From Zavarzinia compransoris (GTDB lineage: Bacteria; Pseudomonadota; Alphaproteobacteria; Zavarziniales; Zavarziniaceae): a stretch of DNA of 64,000 nt. How positions within the stretch are numbered: position 1 is the first letter of the stretch; each line of letters starts with the position of its first letter. The position numbers and the translations under genes were made by a program. The stretch is taken from NCBI RefSeq assembly GCF_003173055.1, contig NZ_QGLF01000004.1, positions 496,001 to 560,000 on the forward strand, written 5' to 3'. The notes under the pieces are model-generated. The model made no database searches. It had not been told where the DNA came from and was given only the letters and a program-made list of their open reading frames with translations. Below, piece by piece: positions 7,553 to 15,481 of this stretch.

Positions 7553-8628
7553 GGCGGGCTTTCGAACGCTGGGGGCACGGCCAGGGCCGGATGGGTGAGG
7601 GCCAGGGCCTTGAACAGGCTGCCCATCTGGCCGGGCGCGGTCAACCGCTCGCAGGCGCGGGCCACGGTCTCGCGCTTGTCCGGGTTGGCGGCGGCGAGGC
7701 GGGCCGCCCGCGCGTCGATGCCGAGCGCCGCCAGCAGCTGGCCCTGGGTCACCGGGCCATGGGCGCGGGCGCCGCCGGCCGCGGCCGCCTCGGCCAGATG
7801 GGTGAAATTGACATGGGCGGTGACATCCGCCTGCCCCAGGGTGGCCAGGACATCGGCATAGGCATGGCCCGCCAGCGCCTGCAAGGTATCGGCAAAGCCC
7901 CGATGGGCGGCGCCATAGTCGATCAGCAGGGCGGCGCCGCCCTGGCGGGCGAGACGGGCGCCCAGGGTGCGGGCGATATCGCTCCCGGCCGGGCACCATT
8001 CGAGCAGGTCGCCGGGCGCCGGCCGGTCGTGCGCGGGCAGCAGGCCGGGCTCGGCCGCGGCGGGCGCAAGGCCGAAGCACAGGGCGCCCGCCGCATCGAG
8101 ACCGACCACGCGCTCGTGAAAGCCGCGCGGCGTGAAGACGAATTGCCGGATCGGCAGGGCATCGAAGAATTCATTGGCGACGACGAGCAGGGGGGCATCC
8201 CCCGGCAATTGGTCGACATGGTCGTGATGGACAACCGGGGCCTTGATCGTCGCCGCCTGGATCGCCCGCAGCCGGGCCGAGGTTTCGACCAGATGCACCG
8301 GCCGGTCCAGGGGAAAGCCGGGCACGCGGGCCAGGCTGCGCCGCGCATCCGCCATCAGGGTGCCGCGCCCGGGCCCCAGTTCGACGAGATGGACCGCGGC
8401 CGGCGCGCCCATGGCCATCCACACCGCGCCGAGCCAGAGGCCGAGCAATTCGCCGAACATCTGGCTGATCTCGGGCGCCGTGATGAAATCGCCGGCACTG
8501 CCGAAAGGCTCGCGCACCATGTAATAGCCGAAGCGGGGGTGCGACAGGGCTTCCGCCATCACGGTCGAGACGGGCAGGGGCCCGTCCAGCGCGATGCGCG
8601 AGGCGAGACTGGCCGCGAGCGGGGTCAT
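7549..8628 (-). CDS. MidA/NDUFAF7-type SAM-dependent protein arginine methyltransferase
   Basis: This 359-residue protein belongs to the COG1565 family, whose eukaryotic members (MidA, NDUFAF7) methylate an arginine of a respiratory complex I subunit. It shows the N-terminal signature GSAGDFITAPEISQMFGELLG, the SAM-binding loop ELGPGRGTLMAD at about 83-94, and VVANEFFDALPIRQF. The substrate in bacteria is less certain; complex I assembly is inferred from family knowledge. It overlaps lgt and pgeF by four bases each, so the three are one operon. Confidence 0.88.
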   Translation of the reverse strand: MTPLAASLASRIALDGPLPVSTVMAEALSHPRFGYYMVREPFGSAGDFITAPEISQMFGELLGLWLGAVWMAMGAPAAVHLVELGPGRGTLMADARRSLARVPGFPLDRPVHLVETSARLRAIQAATIKAPVVHHDHVDQLPGDAPLLVVANEFFDALPIRQFVFTPRGFHERVVGLDAAGALCFGLAPAAAEPGLLPAHDRPAPGDLLEWCPAGSDIARTLGARLARQGGAALLIDYGAAHRGFADTLQALAGHAYADVLATLGQADVTAHVNFTHLAEAAAAGGARAHGPVTQGQLLAALGIDARAARLAAANPDKRETVARACERLTAPGQMGSLFKALALTHPALAVPPAFESPP

Positions 8629-9470
8629 GCCTTGGCGGGCACCGGCGCCGGCTCGCTGCGGTCGGGGGCCGGGCGGCGCTTCGCCGTCGCCAGCAGCCAG
8701 AGGCCGATCAGCACCATGGGCACGGACAGGATCTGCCCCATGGTGGTGCCGAAGGCGAGGAAGCCGAGCTGGACGTCCGGCTCGCGGAAGAATTCGGCGA
8801 CGATCCGGGCCACGCCGTAGCCGATGAGGAAGACCCCGGTCAGCGCCCCCATGTGCCGCCGGATGCCCCGGGCGTTCAGGATCATCAGCAGGATGAAGAG
8901 AACGACGCCTTCGAGGGCCGCCTCGTAAAGCTGGCTCGGGTGGCGCAGCAGGCCCTTCGGATCGGCCGGGAAGACCATGGCCCAGGAGACGTCGGTCGCC
9001 CGGCCCCAGAGTTCGCCGTTGATGAAATTGGCCACCCGCCCGAAGAACAGGCCGATGGGCACCACCGCGGCGACGACATCGCCGAGCGCCAGCAGGGGAA
9101 TGCCCCGGTTCCGCGCGAAGAGGACGACGGCGAGAATGACGCCGAGCAAGCCGCCGTGGAACGACATGCCGCCCTCCCAGATGCGCAGGGCCGCCAGCGG
9201 ATGCTCGATATAGACCGGGAAATTATAGAACAGGACATAGCCGACCCGCCCGCCCAGGACGATGCCGAGGGTCAGCCAGACCACCAGGTCGTCCACTTCC
9301 CGGGGCTGGACCGGCGTCTTCGGCTGGGCCGCGATCCGCATCGCCAGCCGCCAGCCGAGAATGATGCCCGCGACATAGGCAAGCGCATACCACCGGATGG
9401 CCAGCGGCCCGATCTGCAGGGCGACGGGATCGATGGCCGGAAAGGCGATGGCGGGAAGCGTGGTCAGCAT
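8625..9470 (-). CDS. lgt: Phosphatidylglycerol--prolipoprotein diacylglyceryl transferase
   Basis: Lgt is the inner-membrane enzyme that moves diacylglycerol from phosphatidylglycerol to the lipobox Cys of prolipoproteins. The 281-residue protein has about seven membrane segments and the family motifs GGRVGYVLFY, WEGGMSFHGGLLG and the Lgt signature GRVANFINGELWGR. The ATG at 9470 begins about 13 residues before the first helix; the upstream open frame is not protein-like. Substrates in this window include BamB and the lipoprotein at 5827. Confidence 0.95.
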   Translation of the reverse strand: MLTTLPAIAFPAIDPVALQIGPLAIRWYALAYVAGIILGWRLAMRIAAQPKTPVQPREVDDLVVWLTLGIVLGGRVGYVLFYNFPVYIEHPLAALRIWEGGMSFHGGLLGVILAVVLFARNRGIPLLALGDVVAAVVPIGLFFGRVANFINGELWGRATDVSWAMVFPADPKGLLRHPSQLYEAALEGVVLFILLMILNARGIRRHMGALTGVFLIGYGVARIVAEFFREPDVQLGFLAFGTTMGQILSVPMVLIGLWLLATAKRRPAPDRSEPAPVPAKA

Positions 9471-9578
9471 GGGCGGGCTCCGCGGGTCGGCGAGGGCGGT
9501 TTTCGGCCGCCGTCCCTCCGGTGTCAAGCGGGCGCGGCGCCGCTTGCGTTGGCGCCACGGGCGGGGCAAAGTGCCCCC

Positions 9579-9833
9579 ATGCAGACCGACAACCGTTTCT
9601 TCGATGATCTCGCCCGTCTGGCCACCGGTGCCATGGGCGCCCTCCAGGGTGTTCGGCAGGAGGCGGACGGCGTCGTCCGCCAGCTGGTCGAGCGCTTCGT
9701 CGCCGACATGCAGCTCGTCCCGCGCGAGGAGTTCGAGGCGGTGAAAGCCATGGCCGCCAAGGCCCGGGCCGAGAACGAGGCGCTGGCCGAACGGCTGGCC
9801 GCCCTCGAGGCGAAGCTCGGCCCGCAGGGCTGA
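9579..9833 (+). CDS. ubiK: Ubiquinone biosynthesis accessory factor UbiK (BMFP family)
   Basis: The 84-residue protein begins MQTDNRFFDDLARLATGA and contains the BMFP-type core LVPREEFEAVKAMAAKARAENEAL, which ends in a coiled coil (ENEALAERLAALEAKL). UbiK binds UbiJ and helps the Ubi complex make coenzyme Q under oxic conditions in E. coli. The ATG lies 108 bases from the divergent lgt start, so the two share a promoter region. Length and motif match the family; function in this species is inferred. Confidence 0.88.
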   Translation: MQTDNRFFDDLARLATGAMGALQGVRQEADGVVRQLVERFVADMQLVPREEFEAVKAMAAKARAENEALAERLAALEAKLGPQG

Positions 9834-9841
9834 GGCCGGCC

Positions 9842-10522
9842 GTGTCGCTCCGCCGGGGCGACCTGGCCGCCGACGATTTCGAGGATGCTCTCCGCCAGCT
9901 CCAGCCCGGCGCCGGCTTCCAGTTCGTGCCCGCCGAAGCGCGGGAAGCATCGCTTCAGGCGACTTTGGCCGCCGCCCCGCCGGGCGATCTGTGGCTGTTC
10001 GGCTATGGCTCCCTCATGTGGGCGCCGGCGATCGAGCACCAGGGCAGCGCCGCCGGCCTGCTGCGCGGCTGGCACCGGCGCTTCTGTCTCTGGACCCATC
10101 TCGGGCGCGGCACGATCGAGGCGCCGGGCCTCGTCCTCGGCCTGGAGCGGGGCGGCGCCTGCCGCGGGCTCGCCTTCCGCATCGCGCGCGACCGGGCGGA
10201 GGAGGAACTGCGCCTGGTCTGGCGCCGGGAAATGCTCACCGGCGGCTATTGCCCGCGCTGGGTGTCGATCGAAACCCCGGAGGGGCCGATTCGCGCCGTC
10301 ACCTTCGTCATCAACCGGGACGGCGCCCGCTATGCCGGGCGCCTGTGCGACGAGCGCACCGCCGCCACGATCGCCGGGGCCGAGGGCCACCTCGGCAGTT
10401 GCCGCGACTACCTCGAAGAAGCGATACGCGCCCTCGACATGCTCGGCATCCGGGATCGCTATCTCGACCGGCTGCGACGCAAGGTGGCCGCCTGCGCCGT
10501 CGCGGATCCACGCCACCCGTGA
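9842..10522 (+). CDS. Gamma-glutamylcyclotransferase (ChaC family)
   Basis: The 226-residue protein has the ChaC-type hallmark LWLFGYGSLMWAP near residue 50, followed by GWHRRFCLWTHLGRGT and RREMLTGGYCPRWV. ChaC enzymes cleave glutathione to 5-oxoproline and Cys-Gly in the cytosol. The catalytic Glu is likely in RREMLTGGY by family alignment. The GTG start at 9842 follows ubiK by 8 bases, so the genes are probably cotranscribed. Residues 1-45 precede the core domain and look poorly conserved, so a later start is possible. Confidence 0.88.
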   Translation: MSLRRGDLAADDFEDALRQLQPGAGFQFVPAEAREASLQATLAAAPPGDLWLFGYGSLMWAPAIEHQGSAAGLLRGWHRRFCLWTHLGRGTIEAPGLVLGLERGGACRGLAFRIARDRAEEELRLVWRREMLTGGYCPRWVSIETPEGPIRAVTFVINRDGARYAGRLCDERTAATIAGAEGHLGSCRDYLEEAIRALDMLGIRDRYLDRLRRKVAACAVADPRHP

Positions 10523-10706
10523 GTCCGCGATTCTGGTGCTGAATTTGGCGGCAATTGCACCGTTTCGGAGCAAGCCGGCTTGCGGACTCTCCGCAATCCC
10601 GACTAATTTCAACCTGTGGGTCGGCAGCCCTCAAGGCGCTCCGATGGTCCGGAGCAATCACATGCCGGCCTGCCGTTTCGACAAGGACATCATCCACTCG
10701 AACACT

Positions 10707-10743
10707 AAGCCCGCCGAGCCGGCAATCTCGGCGGGCTTTCTTT
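10707..10743 (+). terminator. Intrinsic terminator
   Basis: AAGCCCGCCGAG pairs perfectly with CTCGGCGGGCTT (12 bp, 8-base loop), followed by TTTCTTT. It ends the transcript of the cyclotransferase gene or of a small RNA in the gap. Confidence 0.8.
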
Positions 10744-10752
10744 CGCGCATCC

Positions 10753-10847
10753 CCCCCCTCACCCCGGCCCTCTCCCCGGAGGGGCGAGGGAGAGGCGGCA
10801 TCGACTCCCTCGCCCCGCTTGCGGGGAGAGGGCGGGGGTGAGGGGGG
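10753..10847. repeat. Nested palindromic intergenic repeat (REP-like)
   Basis: The outer arms are 25 bases each (10753-10777 and 10823-10847) with a single mismatch. Inside them GGGGCGAGGGAG (10781-10792) pairs perfectly with CTCCCTCGCCCC (10805-10816). C/G-rich elements with CTCACCCC...CTCTCCCC arms occur as dispersed intergenic palindromes in many GC-rich proteobacteria; whether this genome has more copies cannot be seen here. Confidence 0.75.
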
Positions 10848-10892
10848 AGAGAAAACCGGAATGGCGAAATATTCTTCGACGGGGGACCGGGC

Positions 10893-11534
10893 ATGACTCG
10901 CTTGCTGGTACTCGGGGCGACCGGGGCGGTCGGCCGGGCGGTGGTGGCCAGGGCCCTGGCCGATCCCCGCTTCGCCATCGTGACGGCGCCCACCCGCCGG
11001 GCCCTGCCGCCCCATGACCGGCTGGCCAATCCGCTGATCGAACTGACCGCCGCCACCGGGGCCGAGCCGTTCTGGCCCGCCGACGCTGTGATCTCGGCGC
11101 TGGGCACCACCCAGAAACAGGCCGGCGGCCGGGCCGCCTTTCACCGCATCGACCACGATCTGGTGCTGGAAAGTGCCCGCCATGCCCGGGCCGGGGGTGC
11201 GGCGGCATTGGGCTTCGTTTCCTCGGTCGGGGCGTCCGCCGCCTCGCCGTCCTTCTATCTGCGCACCAAGGGGGCGGTGGAGGCGGGCTTGCGCGCCTTG
11301 ACCTATCCCTCCCTCACCATCGTCCGCCCGTCGATGATCGATGCCGGCCGGCGCGAGCGCCCGCGCCCGGGCGAGGAACTGGGGGCCGCCGTGTTCCGCC
11401 TGCTGGCCCCGGTGATCCCGCGCCGCTATCGCGCCGTAACCCCGGACGCCATCGCCGCCGCCCTGATCGAGGCCGTGCTGGCGGCAAGGCCCGGCGCCGC
11501 CGTCGTCGAGTCCGAGGCGATCGCCCGGGCCTGA
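10893..11534 (+). CDS. NAD(P)-binding Rossmann protein, TIP30/HTATIP2-like epimerase family
   Basis: The 213-residue protein has the dinucleotide-binding loop GATGAVG at residues 8-14 and an atypical short-chain dehydrogenase layout. VSALGTT follows beta-4, FVSSVGASAASPSFYLRTKGAVE holds the Ser/Tyr/Lys-like region (Tyr-Leu-Arg-Thr-Lys), and TIVRPSMI sits late in the fold. This matches the TIP30/YbjT-like branch. Bacterial members have no firmly established substrate, so only an NAD(P)H-dependent oxidoreductase role is proposed. It follows the palindromic repeat and precedes the oppositely oriented tRNA-Gln. Confidence 0.78.
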   Translation: MTRLLVLGATGAVGRAVVARALADPRFAIVTAPTRRALPPHDRLANPLIELTAATGAEPFWPADAVISALGTTQKQAGGRAAFHRIDHDLVLESARHARAGGAAALGFVSSVGASAASPSFYLRTKGAVEAGLRALTYPSLTIVRPSMIDAGRRERPRPGEELGAAVFRLLAPVIPRRYRAVTPDAIAAALIEAVLAARPGAAVVESEAIARA

Positions 11535-11566
11535 TCCGCGATGTCCGGTCCGCGATAGGGGGAGAA

Positions 11567-11641
<75 letters not shown>

Positions 11642-11964
11642 GCAGGACCGGCTGCCTAGCCGGTCGTTCGGGTGCGCGGAACATATGGACTTGTCTCGGC
11701 TTCCGCAAGACCCCGCGTGCGGGCGGTGCGGCGCCGGGTTTCGCGCCGCGGCGGGGAATGCGGCCTTGCGGCGAATCGCCGGCTTTGTCACCGTTCCAGA
11801 CATGGTGGATGCGATCACCCCGACCCTCGATGACGGTCACTGCCGGGCAAGGCGGCGGTTCCCCCGGGGTTTTCGGCGCTCGCGTCCCGGCACTCCCACA
11901 ATCTGGTTTTTCCCGCGTGTCCGGACGCCACGCCGCCCGGCCGCCCAGCACGAGGAGTAGGGTC
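11642..11964. other. Intergenic region upstream of tRNA-Gln and the YbjN gene
   Basis: These 323 bases separate the divergent tRNA-Gln (-) and the YbjN-domain gene (+). Apart from the candidate tRNA promoter nothing gene-like was found; several open frames in it lack ribosome sites and protein-like composition. The YbjN gene promoter should lie in its right half but no clear hexamers were seen. Confidence 0.5.
11680..11708 (-). promoter_or_regulatory. Likely sigma-70 promoter of tRNA-Gln
   Basis: Minus-strand TTGCGG (11703-11708) and TATGTT (11680-11685) are separated by exactly 17 bases. Transcription would start about 30 bases before the mature tRNA 5' end, a usual leader length. Confidence 0.5.
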
Positions 11965-12462
11965 ATGGCTACGCTTTACACCGAGCAGGAAAGCACGATC
12001 GCCGATCCGATCGACGTGATCGAGCAGATCGTCGCCGCCAATGACTGGCCCTTCGACCGGGCGAGCGATGGCGAACTGTCGGTCGCCGTGACCGGGTCCT
12101 GGTGCGACTACCACTTCGGCTTTTCCTGGCGCGAGGCGGAGCGGGCGCTGCAACTGACCCTGGCCTTCGACCTGCGGGTGCCGGCGGCGCGCCGCCCCGA
12201 GATCTACCACTTGCTCGGCCTGATCAACGAGCAATTGTGGCTCGGCCATTTCGATCTCTGGTCGGACGACGGCGTCGTGCTGTTCCGCCATGCGACCCTG
12301 ATGGGCGACGTCGTCTCGGTCTCGGTATGCGAGGAATTGATCGAGATCGCCATCGGCACCTGCGAGCGCTTCTACCCGGCCTTCCAATTCGTGCTCTGGG
12401 GCGGTAAGAGCGCGGGCGAAGCCTTGGCCGCGTCGATGTTCGAAACCGTGGGCGAGGCCTGA
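11965..12462 (+). CDS. YbjN domain-containing protein
   Basis: The 165-residue acidic protein fits the YbjN family, which resembles type III secretion chaperones in fold. Visible features are NDWPFDRASDGELSVAVTGSWCDYHFGFSW, then ALQLTLAFDLRVPAARRPEIYHLLGLINEQLWLGHFDLW (family helix-turn region) and VLFRHATLMGD. E. coli YbjN affects motility and stress tolerance; alphaproteobacterial members have no settled role. The ATG at 11965 has GAGTAGGG upstream. It precedes proC by 27 bases, so cotranscription is likely. Confidence 0.82.
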   Translation: MATLYTEQESTIADPIDVIEQIVAANDWPFDRASDGELSVAVTGSWCDYHFGFSWREAERALQLTLAFDLRVPAARRPEIYHLLGLINEQLWLGHFDLWSDDGVVLFRHATLMGDVVSVSVCEELIEIAIGTCERFYPAFQFVLWGGKSAGEALAASMFETVGEA

Positions 12463-12489
12463 CAGGCATCCATCCTCAGGGGTTTGAAC

Positions 12490-13320
12490 ATGACGGGTGA
12501 AACGACGCTGGCCCTGGACCGGCCGCTGCTGCTGGTCGGTTGCGGCAAGATGGGCGGGGCCATGCTGGACGGCTGGCTGGCACGCGGCCTTGTCCCGGCC
12601 CGGACCTATGTCGTCGAGCCGGCGGGGGCGCCCGCCCTGTCGGCCCGGGGCGTCCATGTCGTCGCCGGCCTGGCCGAGCTTCCGGCCGATCTCGACCCGG
12701 CGGCGGTGATCGTCGCCGTGAAGCCCCAGACCATGGACAAGGTCCTGCCCGCGCTCGCCCCCCTGGCGGGGGCGCGGACCCTGGTGCTGTCGATCGCCGC
12801 CGGCAAGCGCATCGCCCTGTTCGAGGCGGCGCTCGGCGCCGGCGTGCCGGTGGTGCGCGCCATGCCGAACACGCCCGCCGCCGTCGGCCGGGGCATGACC
12901 GTGCTCGTCGCCGGTGCTGCGGCCGGGCCCGCCGAGCGGGATCTCGCGGGGCGGCTGTGCGCCGCGGTCGGCGCCACCGGCTGGGTCGACGACGAAGGGC
13001 TGATCGATGTCGTCACCGCCCTGTCCGGCGGGGGGCCCGCCTATGTCTTCCTGCTGATCGAAACCCTGGCCAAGGCGGGGGCCGCGGCCGGCCTCGATCC
13101 GGCGCTCGCCATGCGCCTCGCCCGCGAGACGGTGATCGGCTCCGGCGAACTGGCCCGCCTGTCGCCCGAGCCGGCGGATCAATTGCGCCGCAACGTCACC
13201 AGCCCCGCCGGCACCACCGAACGCGCCCTGAACGTGCTGATGGCCGCGGACGGGCTCCAGCCCCTGTTCGACCGGGCGATTGCCGCCGCCGCCGCCCGCT
13301 CGCGGGAACTGGCCGGTTAG
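12490..13320 (+). CDS. proC: Pyrroline-5-carboxylate reductase
   Basis: ProC performs the last step of proline synthesis, NAD(P)H-dependent reduction of pyrroline-5-carboxylate. The 276-residue protein has the Rossmann loop GCGKMGGAM at residues 18-26, VRAMPNTPAAVGRG in the middle, and the C-terminal signature TALSGGGPAYVFLLIE followed by TSPAGTTERAL. The ATG at 12490 has AGGGG 7 bases upstream and is preferred to a TTG six bases earlier. It sits between the YbjN gene and a TetR regulator on the same strand. Confidence 0.96.
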   Translation: MTGETTLALDRPLLLVGCGKMGGAMLDGWLARGLVPARTYVVEPAGAPALSARGVHVVAGLAELPADLDPAAVIVAVKPQTMDKVLPALAPLAGARTLVLSIAAGKRIALFEAALGAGVPVVRAMPNTPAAVGRGMTVLVAGAAAGPAERDLAGRLCAAVGATGWVDDEGLIDVVTALSGGGPAYVFLLIETLAKAGAAAGLDPALAMRLARETVIGSGELARLSPEPADQLRRNVTSPAGTTERALNVLMAADGLQPLFDRAIAAAAARSRELAG

Positions 13321-13375
13321 GCTTTTCAAGCCGCGGCTTCACCGGCATCCTGAAGCCCGGGCGAGGGAGGGGACC

Positions 13376-13999
13376 ATGGCGCCGACGGGGGACACGGATA
13401 CGGATACGCGGACGGCGGCGGTGATCGCGGCCGCCCTGGCCCTGGCCGCCGAACAGCCGTGGTCCGGGGTGGGCCTGGCCGCCATCGCCGCCCGCGCCGG
13501 CCTGCCGCTGGTCGACCTCTATCCCGACCTTCAGTCGAAGACCGCGATTCTCCGCGCCTTCGCCCGCCGGATCGACCGGCTGGTGCTGGCCGGGGAAGAC
13601 GAGTCCCTGTTGCGGGAACCGCCGCGCGACCGCCTGTTCGATGTCCTGATGCGCCGTTTCGAGGCGCTGGCGCCCTGGCGGGCGGGCCTGCGCTCGATCG
13701 TGGCGGCGGAGCGGCGCGATCCCCTGGAAGCCCTGCGCCGGGTGCCGGATTTCCTCGCCTCCATGCGCTGGATGACGGCGGCCGCCGGGCTCGACGGCGA
13801 CGGCATCGCCGGCTTCATCCACCGGCGCGGCGCCGAGGCGGTGTTCCTTGCGGTCCTGCCGGTCTTCCTTGCCGACGAGAGCGAGGATCTGGCCCGGACC
13901 ATGGCCGCCCTCGACCGCCAGCTGACCCGCGGCGACCGTATTCTGCGCCGCCTGCCGATGCGCCTGTTCCGGGGCGGCTCGGTCGTCGACGCGCCTTGA
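13376..13999 (+). CDS. TetR-family transcriptional regulator
   Basis: The 207-residue protein has an N-terminal three-helix DNA-binding domain of TetR type: AAVIAAALALAAEQPWSGVGLAAIAARAGLPLVDLYPDLQSKTAILRAF, with the helix-turn-helix at about 34-53. The C-terminal ligand domain is helical and Arg/Ala-rich and gives no clue to the ligand. It follows proC by 55 bases and precedes the phasin genes; control of PHA granule proteins would be a guess from position. No operator was matched to it with confidence. Confidence 0.8.
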   Translation: MAPTGDTDTDTRTAAVIAAALALAAEQPWSGVGLAAIAARAGLPLVDLYPDLQSKTAILRAFARRIDRLVLAGEDESLLREPPRDRLFDVLMRRFEALAPWRAGLRSIVAAERRDPLEALRRVPDFLASMRWMTAAAGLDGDGIAGFIHRRGAEAVFLAVLPVFLADESEDLARTMAALDRQLTRGDRILRRLPMRLFRGGSVVDAP

Positions 14000-14007
14000 G
14001 CCTTCGA

Positions 14008-14042
14008 TATAGTGATCTCCGTTCCCGCGATTCGACGGGAAC
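14008..14042 (+). promoter_or_regulatory. Candidate phasin promoter -10 and 5' end hairpin
   Basis: A TATAGT hexamer at 14008-14013 is followed by an inverted repeat GTTCCCG / CGGGAAC (14021-14042) that would form a hairpin at or near the mRNA 5' end. No good -35 was seen. The hairpin could stabilise the abundant phasin mRNA or be an operator. Confidence 0.35.
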
Positions 14043-14064
14043 GCCTGCTGGAGGATGAACGCCG

Positions 14065-14511
14065 ATGAGCGACGAAAAAACCGGTCCCAATCTTCTCGGT
14101 CTCGATGTCGGCAAACTTCTCGGCAGCTTCCGCCTGCCGGCGGTCGACGTCGGCCAGCTCATCGAAACCAACCGCAAGAACATGGACGCCCTGATCGCCG
14201 CCCAGCGCTCGGTCACCGACGGCTACACCGGCCTCGCCAAGCGCCAGGTCGAGATCTTCCAGAACACCATGGAAATGGCCCAGGCCGCGATCAAGGCCAA
14301 GCGCGAGGCGAAGAAGGGCGGCGAGGACGCAGGCGCCGAAGGCCCGTCCTCGACCGAGATCGCCCGCATGGCGCTGAACATGGCGATCCAGAACATGAAG
14401 GATCTGGCCGAGGCGGCGGCGAAGGCCAACGGCGAGGCGCTGACCCTGATCAACGACCGCATGAAGGCATCCTTGACCGAACTCAAGGGGATGCGCGGAA
14501 AGAAGGAGTAG
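14065..14511 (+). CDS. Phasin family protein (first of two)
   Basis: Phasins coat polyhydroxyalkanoate granules. The 148-residue protein is almost all helical, with the phasin layout: a VDVGQLIETNRKNMDALIAAQ segment, then TGLAKRQVEIFQNTMEMAQAA, a short Glu/Gly linker (KKGGEDAGAEG), and EIARMALNMAIQNMKDLAEAAAKANGEAL. The ATG at 14065 lies 10 bases after GGAGG. It resembles the second phasin downstream in both order and motifs, suggesting an old tandem duplication. Assignment rests on the family pattern. Confidence 0.85.
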   Translation: MSDEKTGPNLLGLDVGKLLGSFRLPAVDVGQLIETNRKNMDALIAAQRSVTDGYTGLAKRQVEIFQNTMEMAQAAIKAKREAKKGGEDAGAEGPSSTEIARMALNMAIQNMKDLAEAAAKANGEALTLINDRMKASLTELKGMRGKKE

Positions 14512-14615
14512 GTGATATATTGTGCACCGCCGTTCATATTCGACGGCAGTGTGCGAGCATGTCTCTTCCCCCCGTTGGCGCCTGGGCGGGCGCCGTCCTG
14601 CCGAAAGGACTCGCT

Positions 14616-15050
14616 ATGGCCTCCGATAAGCCTGAATTTCCCTTCTTCAATTTCGACGTGAAGAAATTCGTCGGTGACCTGAAAATGCCCAATGTCGATC
14701 TCGATTCGATCGTTTCCTCCTCGCGGAAGAACATCGAAGCCCTGACCCAGGCGAACCGGATCGCCTTCGAGGGCTTCCAGGCGGTTGCCCGGCGCCAGGT
14801 GGAAATCATGCGCGAAACCATGACCGAGGCGGCCAGCGTGCTGCGCGGCGTGATGTCGGGCAACCCGGGCGACGTGAAGGTGGCGCCCGAAGTGCTGAAG
14901 AAGGCGTTCGAGGCGGCTCTCGCGAACATGCGCGAACTGGCCGAACTGACCTCCAAGGCCAATTCCGACGCCTTCGACGTGGTGCAGAAGCGCGTCGCCG
15001 ATTCGATCGAGGAACTGAAGGCCCTGACCGGCAAGGCCAAGGGCCAGTAA
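14616..15050 (+). CDS. Phasin family protein (second of two)
   Basis: The 144-residue helical protein mirrors the first phasin: [32 protein letters not shown], then [19 protein letters not shown], a short linker with GNPGDVKV, and a C-terminal helix [24 protein letters not shown]. This is the usual alphaproteobacterial phasin pattern. The 104-base gap to the first phasin contains a TATATT and a small dyad, so it may have its own promoter. A strong terminator follows, ending the transcript. Confidence 0.87.
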   Translation: MASDKPEFPFFNFDVKKFVGDLKMPNVDLDSIVSSSRKNIEALTQANRIAFEGFQAVARRQVEIMRETMTEAASVLRGVMSGNPGDVKVAPEVLKKAFEAALANMRELAELTSKANSDAFDVVQKRVADSIEELKALTGKAKGQ

Positions 15051-15064
15051 TCTCCAATCCGGGC

Positions 15065-15100
15065 GGGCCGGCGGCAGGCTGTCGCCGGCCCGTCTTTTTT
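15065..15100 (+). terminator. Intrinsic terminator after the phasin genes
   Basis: GGGCCGGCG pairs with CGCCGGCCC across a 9-base loop, followed by GTCTTTTTT. It directly follows the second phasin stop. Confidence 0.85.
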
Positions 15101-15111
15101 GCGGTGGTGCG

Positions 15112-15474
15112 ATGGCAGAGGACGGCACGGGGCCGGCGCCCCAGGCGACATTCGACGATTTCCTGAAGCTCGATATCCGCGTCGGCACGATCGTCGCGGC
15201 CGAGCCGTTCCCGAAAGCGCGGAAGCCTGCCTACAAGCTGACCGTCGATTTCGGCGGCGAGATCGGGCTGCGCCGGTCCTCGGCCCAGATCACGGTGCAT
15301 TACACGCCCGAGGCGCTGGTCGGCCGGCAGGTCCTGGGCGTCGTCAATTTCCCGCCCCGCCAGATCGGCCCCTTCATCTCGGAAGTCCTGGTCCTCGGCC
15401 TGCCGGACGAGACGGGCGCGGTCGTGCTGATCGGCCCCGGCCAGGCCGTGCCGGACGGCGGCCGGCTGTTCTGA
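15112..15474 (+). CDS. csaA: CsaA-like tRNA-binding OB-fold protein
   Basis: The 120-residue protein is a single OB-fold of the tRNA-binding type (EMAP/Trbp111/CsaA family). It carries [36 protein letters not shown], and the C-terminal [20 protein letters not shown]. CsaA has been described as a secretion-related chaperone in Bacillus, and related proteins bind tRNA; the role here is not certain. It starts 12 bases after the phasin terminator and ends 7 bases before an oppositely oriented gene. Confidence 0.9.
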   Translation: MAEDGTGPAPQATFDDFLKLDIRVGTIVAAEPFPKARKPAYKLTVDFGGEIGLRRSSAQITVHYTPEALVGRQVLGVVNFPPRQIGPFISEVLVLGLPDETGAVVLIGPGQAVPDGGRLF

Positions 15475-15481
15475 AGGCCGT

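Larger units (their letters stand above)
10523..10892 (+). other. Intergenic region: possible small RNA, terminator and palindromic repeat
   Basis: These 370 bases hold no convincing gene. From 10523 to 10706 the sequence has lower GC than its surroundings and ends in an intrinsic terminator, so it may be a long 3' UTR or a small RNA. It is followed by a nested palindromic repeat and then the start of the epimerase-like gene. I could not match it to tmRNA, 6S, SRP or RNase P RNA by eye. Confidence 0.4.

Noticed and set aside
10523-10743. tmRNA, 6S, SRP RNA or RNase P RNA in the gap
   Set aside because: None of the conserved sequence hallmarks of these RNAs were visible. Only an unspecific small RNA or UTR remains possible.
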